A stretch of 10,977 nucleotides of DNA from Candidatus Competibacteraceae bacterium (GTDB lineage: Bacteria; Pseudomonadota; Gammaproteobacteria; Competibacterales; Competibacteraceae). Made by a program: the position numbers and the translations under genes. Positions 7,368 through 10,977 of the stretch are shown piece after piece. Positions within the stretch are counted from its first letter, which is position 1. The number at the start of each line of letters is the position of its first letter. The notes under the pieces are model-generated. The model did no database searches and had not been told where the DNA came from. It saw nothing but the letters and a program-made list of their open reading frames with translations. The DNA lies in contig SKOM01000251.1 of the NCBI GenBank assembly GCA_007120095.1, positions 1-10,977 on the forward strand, written 5' to 3'.

Positions 7368-8684
7368 TTAATTATACAAAGTGCGTGGCAACCACAAGGC
7401 GATGTCGGGAAAAATATAAATCATTGCCATCGCGATGAAAACCAGTCCCACAAAGGGTATACTGCCTTTAAAAATGTCTACCAGTTGGACATTAGACGGT
7501 GCAACCCCTTTAAGGTAGTAGCTCGCCATCGCCATCGGTGGGGTATTAAAAGAGGTTTGGATATTCAGGGCAATCAAAATACCAAACAACAGGGGATCGA
7601 TACCAAATAGATGAATAATTGGCAGAAATATGGGCACAAAGATGATAATGATCTCAGTCCACTCCAATGGCCAGCCCAGGATAAAGATGATCAATTGGAT
7701 CAGGATGAGCATCATCAACGGCGATAGATTAAACGCCAACGCCCATTGTTCGATCAGATGATGGCCACCAAGGATGGAAAACACCGAGGAAAAAATCCAA
7801 GAGCCCACAAACAACCAGCACACCATGGCTGTGGTGCGGGTGGTTAAAAATAGAGACGATTTCAGTCCTTTCCAGGTCAAACGCCGGTAAGCTATCGCCA
7901 ACAATAACGCGCCTAAGGCACCAACTGCGGCGGCCTCATGCGGTGTTGCCAGACCAAAAAGAATGGCACCTAAGACAGCAACAATCAAAGCAAATAATGG
8001 CACAAAGGAGGTCAATAAAGCCCACAACACCTTACCAAGTGGGGTTTTCTCAGTCCGTTGCATAGGTGGAGCGAGAGCAGGATTCAACCATGCCCGGAAA
8101 ATGACATAGCCGATGTACAGTGCGGCCAGCATAAACCCCGGAAACAGTGCTGCGGCATATAAACGCACCACGGACTGCCCTGCCATAGCGGCGTAGAGGA
8201 TGAGCATAATGCTCGGGGGAATGAGAATACCCAGACACCCTCCGGCACAAATCACCCCGCTGGCCAAGCGTTTGTCGTAACCCGCCCGCAGCATTGATGG
8301 TAAGGCGAGCAGACCCATTAACGTGACTACCGCACCGACAATGCCTGTGGCAGTTGCAAACATCGCACAAGTGACGAGACTCGCTACAGCCAACGATCCT
8401 GGCAAATTACCCGCAGCCATCTGTAAACTGTAAAACAGTCGGTCGAGAATATTAGCCCGCTCAACCACATAACCCATAAACAGAAATAAAGGCACTGCAA
8501 TCAGTACATCATTGGACATAACTCCGTAAGTACGTTGTACTAACAGAGTAAAGATAATGTCACCTAAAGCAAAATAGCCAAAACCCAATCCCATAGCAAT
8601 CAAGGTAAACGCAATGGGGAAACCCAGCAAAATCACCAGCACTAAAATACCTAACATGATGATGCCCAGCATCGGCTCGCTCAT
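7368..8684 (-). CDS. dctM: TRAP transporter large permease (DctM family)
   Basis: The 438-residue membrane subunit of a tripartite ATP-independent periplasmic (TRAP) transporter, which uses a sodium gradient to import the ligand brought by the binding protein. About twelve hydrophobic helices span the sequence from residue 8 to the C-terminus. Typical DctM segments include PLFLFMGYVVERANI (about 65-80), the ATGIVGAVVTLMGLLALPSM stretch (about 112-131), CAGGCLGILIPPSI (about 146-159) and LNIQTSFNTPPMA near the end. Its ATG overlaps the dctQ stop (ATGA at 8681-8684). An AGGAG lies just upstream inside dctQ, so translation is coupled. The amidase-like gene follows. The substrate cannot be read from this subunit. 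Confidence 0.95.
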   Translation of the reverse strand: MSEPMLGIIMLGILVLVILLGFPIAFTLIAMGLGFGYFALGDIIFTLLVQRTYGVMSNDVLIAVPLFLFMGYVVERANILDRLFYSLQMAAGNLPGSLAVASLVTCAMFATATGIVGAVVTLMGLLALPSMLRAGYDKRLASGVICAGGCLGILIPPSIMLILYAAMAGQSVVRLYAAALFPGFMLAALYIGYVIFRAWLNPALAPPMQRTEKTPLGKVLWALLTSFVPLFALIVAVLGAILFGLATPHEAAAVGALGALLLAIAYRRLTWKGLKSSLFLTTRTTAMVCWLFVGSWIFSSVFSILGGHHLIEQWALAFNLSPLMMLILIQLIIFILGWPLEWTEIIIIFVPIFLPIIHLFGIDPLLFGILIALNIQTSFNTPPMAMASYYLKGVAPSNVQLVDIFKGSIPFVGLVFIAMAMIYIFPDIALWLPRTLYN

Positions 8685-9277
8685 GGTTTCACTCCTTGTT
8701 GCGGTACATCCGCTTTCTCGCTGAGTTCTTTAACGATTTCGCGGTCAATTTCCTCAACATCCGGTAAACGCGCCGGAAAATAGCCATGCCGAAGACAATA
8801 AATGCAACGCAGCATTTCGCTGATGCCTTGCAGGGCCAAAAGCACGCCAGCAATGGGTATCAGGAATTTAAAGTGGTAAAGAGGCGGCCCCCCAGGGCTG
8901 AAGCTGCTGCGTTCGCCGATGCGCCATGACATCTCCGCAAAACCGTAGCCAGAATAAATCAAAGCACCGACAGCCGGTACAAAAAACAGCATATAAAGCA
9001 ATAACTCTAACCCTGCTTGCACCTTAATCGGCCAAAGACGGAACAGCACATCACCACGGATGTGCGCGTTACGTGCCAGTGCATAAGCCCCTGCCAAAAT
9101 AAACAGCGCACCGTACAGCATATAACCGGCATCGTAGGCCCATGCTGATGGCCGACTCAGCACATAACGCATATAGACCTCATAACAGACTATGCCGGTT
9201 AGAACCAACAGCAACCAACTGGCTAATTTGCCTGTCCAAATGCTGATACGGTCGATAAAATGGATGATAGGTATCAT
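8681..9277 (-). CDS. dctQ: TRAP transporter small permease (DctQ family)
   Basis: The 198-residue small membrane subunit that pairs with DctM. Four helices are seen at about 14-34, 50-67, 88-110 and 134-156. Family landmarks are YEVYMRYVLSRPSAWAYD (32-49) and the ARNAHIRGDVLF segment (68-79), which corresponds to the conserved HIRVD-type motif. The tail after residue 170 is longer than in many DctQ proteins and rich in Glu/Lys. The ATG at 9277 is preceded by AGGA ten bases upstream. Its stop overlaps the dctM start by four bases. A 132-base gap with two hairpins separates it from dctP upstream. Confidence 0.93.
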   Translation of the reverse strand: MIPIIHFIDRISIWTGKLASWLLLVLTGIVCYEVYMRYVLSRPSAWAYDAGYMLYGALFILAGAYALARNAHIRGDVLFRLWPIKVQAGLELLLYMLFFVPAVGALIYSGYGFAEMSWRIGERSSFSPGGPPLYHFKFLIPIAGVLLALQGISEMLRCIYCLRHGYFPARLPDVEEIDREIVKELSEKADVPQQGVKP

Positions 9278-9352
9278 AAGCGATAGATCCTACAACCGAC
9301 CCCGGATTGGTAATCCAACCTGGATCCGCCCGTTAAGGCATGAACACGACAA

Positions 9353-9378
9353 AGGGCGGCACAACCCTGCACCGCCCT
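9353..9378 (-). terminator. Hairpin between dctP and dctQ (weak terminator or attenuator)
   Basis: Seven-base-pair GC-rich arms, AGGGCGG (9353-9359) and CCGCCCT (9372-9378), enclose a 12-base loop. On the transcribed minus strand the stem is followed by only a short T run (TTTG), so it is at best a leaky terminator. Together with the stem next to it, it would let part of transcription through to dctQM and leave more dctP message. Confidence 0.45.
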
Positions 9379-9383
9379 CGCTG

Positions 9384-9411
9384 AAACGCTTTGCCGTCGG
9401 CAACAGCGTTT
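9384..9411 (-). promoter_or_regulatory. Strong hairpin at the dctP stop codon (mRNA 3'-end stabiliser)
   Basis: The outer arms AAACGCT (9384-9390) and AGCGTTT (9405-9411) pair, as do the inner arms TTGCC (9391-9395) and GGCAA (9399-9403). The result is a 12-base-pair stem with one bulged base (9404) and a three-base loop. The stem begins inside the dctP TAA stop (9410-9412). No T run follows, so it is more likely a block to 3' exonucleases than a terminator. This would protect the dctP message after processing. Confidence 0.55.
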
Positions 9412-10564
9412 AGACTTCAACTAACCCGCGCTTGCCATTGCCAAAGAAGTGTTCATAGGCCATATCTTTGGGGGCATCGTTATCGAGGAAATAACCCATA
9501 ACGCTTTCCACCCACTCCCGCTGGGATTCAATCACGCGCGCAAAAAACTCTTCTTGGGATGAACGTTCGATCACCTTGTCCCAGGCCTCGAGCTGGGCCT
9601 GGAGAATTGAGGTTGGCGTACGATAGGTGGTTACCCCGTGCTCAGTACGTAAAGCGGCCAGATCCTTGGGATAACGATCCTGGAGCTTCCACGACATATC
9701 GGCTGAAGCCGCATAGGCGGCGTACCGCAGAATCGACTGCAACTCTTCGGGCAGCTGGTCGTACTTGCGTTTATTAAATATAATTTCAAAAGATTCAGCA
9801 TCTTGGTGATAACTTTGCAGCATCCAGTGTTTACTCACATCTTGGAAGCCCAGCACCCGATCAGAGGAAGGGTTATTGAATTCAGCTCCCTCGATCAGAC
9901 CGCGATCCAGTGCCGGTACGATGTCCGGCCCCCCTAGAATGGTCACGGAAGCACCCATTTCATTCATGAGATCGGCGGCCAAGCCAACGGTACGGTAACG
10001 CATGCCACGCATCTGGTCGGCTGAGCGGATCGGCCCCTGGAACCAGCCTAAGGCCTGGGTCGGCATCGGCCCGGTGAGAAAACCAACCAACTGTAATCCC
10101 AGGATATCTTGCACCAGCTCGTTATACAGCGCCTCACCACCACCGTAGTAAAACCAGCCGAGCATCTCGTTAGCTTTCCATCCGTAGGCTGGCGGGGTGC
10201 CAAATAGCGAATACGCCTTGTGCTTACCAAACCAGTAGCCAGTGACCCCATGACCGCCGTCCAGCGCTCCGGCAATCACCGCATCCTGCATCTGCAAGGC
10301 TCCCACAACCGCACCGGCTGGCAATAGGTCCAGTCTCAACCGACCGCCCGAAAGTTGATTGACCATACGGGCATAATCAGCGGCATTTTCATGGAAAATA
10401 TCCTGCGCCGGCCAAGTGCTTTGGAAACGCCAAGTAACCGTTTGTGCGGTAGAAATCATCGGAAAACCTGCGGCGACTGCCGCAGCCGAACCTACCGCAG
10501 TGGTCTTTAAAAAACGACGGCGTGATCTGTCGGTTGTCGGGGGATTTGCTTGCTTTAGGGTCAT
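9410..10564 (-). CDS. dctP: TRAP transporter substrate-binding protein (DctP family, TakP/FcbT1-like), Tat-exported
   Basis: The 384-residue periplasmic binding protein of the TRAP system. The N-terminus carries a Tat signal, SRRRFLK (14-20), with a hydrophobic stretch and likely cleavage after STA (38-40), so the mature protein starts near QTVTWRF. The segment YRTVGLAADLM (190-200) holds the family arginine for the ligand carboxylate (Arg191). Gln170 lies 21 residues before it, the same spacing as Gln153 and Arg174 in the 2-oxoacid binder TakP as I recall. GAEFNNPSSD (226-235) takes the place of the TakP sodium-site region. These points suggest an organic acid, perhaps a 2-oxo acid, but the ligand is not established. 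GAGAGGAA precedes the ATG by about eight bases. It is first in the operon and lies next to an AT-rich control region. Confidence 0.93.
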   Translation of the reverse strand: MTLKQANPPTTDRSRRRFLKTTAVGSAAAVAAGFPMISTAQTVTWRFQSTWPAQDIFHENAADYARMVNQLSGGRLRLDLLPAGAVVGALQMQDAVIAGALDGGHGVTGYWFGKHKAYSLFGTPPAYGWKANEMLGWFYYGGGEALYNELVQDILGLQLVGFLTGPMPTQALGWFQGPIRSADQMRGMRYRTVGLAADLMNEMGASVTILGGPDIVPALDRGLIEGAEFNNPSSDRVLGFQDVSKHWMLQSYHQDAESFEIIFNKRKYDQLPEELQSILRYAAYAASADMSWKLQDRYPKDLAALRTEHGVTTYRTPTSILQAQLEAWDKVIERSSQEEFFARVIESQREWVESVMGYFLDNDAPKDMAYEHFFGNGKRGLVEV

Positions 10565-10603
10565 TACAGGTTCCTCTCGAAAATTATTTTTTAGAGTTAA
10601 ATT

Positions 10604-10635
10604 TTACATCGTGAACTTGTTTATTACATCGTGAA
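10604..10635 (-). repeat. Tandem 12-base direct repeat, operator-like, before dctP
   Basis: The 12-mer TTCACGATGTAA (minus-strand reading) occurs twice without mismatch at 10624-10635 and 10604-10615, with a 20-base period, close to two helical turns. The copies lie between the candidate dctP promoter and the gene, so they would be on the same face of the DNA. This looks like a binding site for a dimeric regulator. The repeat itself is not a clean palindrome and I cannot assign it to a regulator family. Confidence 0.5.
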
Positions 10636-10637
10636 TA

Positions 10638-10666
10638 AGCTTAAGGCCGGTATGTGCACAGGTCAA
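10638..10666 (-). promoter_or_regulatory. Candidate promoter of the TRAP operon
   Basis: On the minus strand TTGACC (10661-10666) is followed after 17 bases by TAAGCT (10638-10643), a 5-of-6 match to the -35 box and a weak 3-of-6 match to the -10 box. Transcription would start near 10631, inside the first 12-base repeat, which would suit repression. The spacer contains the 8-base palindrome TGTGCACA (10653-10660). An alternative -10 box, TAAAAT (10601-10606), lies right after the second repeat but has no good -35 box, which would suit an activated promoter. Confidence 0.35.
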
Positions 10667-10707
10667 GCAACAAAAACAGGTACTGATCGAACCGCTTTAC
10701 AGCTTGA

Positions 10708-10977
10708 CGTACTGACTCTCTCATTGGCCGGGAAAAGTTTGCCCAGCGCTACGGCCTGGGATCCCATCACGCGGCGGCGCTGGTCATTGCCCGCCGCGCA
10801 CTGAACCGCTCGGAGCGACCCAATCGTCACCCCAGAACCGCCCGGCCCCTACCGGTAAGGAATCGGGGTCGGCACGTCTGGGCGTTTTGGAGACAGGTCG
10901 CCCGAAGGCAGCGACGGGTGCACCGTCCTGGCGGTCGGTCGATGGACCGATCCCGCTCACCACCGACCTCTCGGGGC
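10708..10977 (+). pseudogene. 5'-truncated TnpB-like transposase remnant (partial)
   Basis: After a TGA at 10705-10707 the frame is open for 90 codons to the window edge and has no start codon of its own at the front. The product includes FAQRYGLGSHHAAALVIARR (about 11-30), then ALNRSERP, then NRGRHVWAFWRQV, then an Arg/Pro/Ser-rich end. This run recalls the C-terminal part of long TnpB/IS1341-type transposase relatives, judged from memory. The N-terminal part, including any nuclease domain, is missing: upstream sequence is AT-rich promoter DNA of the TRAP operon. GC is about 75% over 10741-10800 against about 23% over 10581-10640, so a junction lies near 10700-10740. Its 3' end is beyond the window. 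The rest of 10565-10707 holds only the promoter elements listed separately. Confidence 0.45.

Noticed and set aside
6946..7371. Plus-strand open frame of 141 codons over the amidase-like gene start
   Set aside because: Antisense to a gene with clear amidase homology; its product is rich in Arg/Ser/Pro, as expected of a shadow frame.
9304..9316. GGATT/AATCC hairpin in the dctP-dctQ gap
   Set aside because: Only five pairs with a three-base loop; too weak and common to call beside the two strong stems.

Overview
The window looks like chromosomal DNA of a polyhydroxyalkanoate (PHA)-making proteobacterium, most likely a gammaproteobacterium. The reasons are a BepA-type periplasmic protease, a PhaB/PhaR pair and a periplasmic gamma-glutamyltransferase. 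I cannot name the genus. Coding DNA is of middling GC. The last ~240 bases are much richer in GC and look like part of a transposon.

Layout. Bases 1-132 hold the 3' end of an unrecognised plus-strand gene. It meets, tail to tail, a minus-strand gene for a ~10-helix DUF2157-like membrane protein (129-1157). A 154-base divergent gap with a good sigma70-type promoter leads into ggt (1312-3129, exported gamma-glutamyltransferase). Next come phaB (3214-3957, acetoacetyl-CoA reductase, with hints of NADH preference) and phaR (4022-4531, PHA regulator), all on the plus strand. phaR ends one base from the end of the minus-strand bepA (4533-5966, M48 metalloprotease with TPR repeats).

The right half is one minus-strand block, transcribed dctP (9410-10564) - dctQ (8681-9277) - dctM (7368-8684) - amidase-fold gene (6003-7352) - bepA. 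The first three form a complete TRAP transporter: a Tat-exported binding protein, a small permease and a large permease. Two stacked hairpins separate the binding-protein gene from the permease genes, an arrangement that usually yields more binding protein than permease. The next gene has the whole amidase-signature fold but lacks both the catalytic Lys and the nucleophilic Ser, so it reads as a pseudoenzyme tied to the transporter. The binding protein has a TakP-like site with Gln170 and Arg191, which suggests an organic (perhaps 2-oxo) acid substrate. That would fit carbon supply to the PHA pathway, but the link is inference.

The control region of the TRAP block (about 10565-10668) is very AT-rich and carries a 12-base direct repeat with a 20-base period. 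Beyond it a 5'-truncated, TnpB-like transposase remnant (10708-10977) runs off the window. No tRNA, rRNA, CRISPR array or complete insertion sequence was seen. The most notable items are the inactivated amidase in the TRAP operon, the intercistronic hairpins, the operator-like repeats and the transposon-remnant junction.
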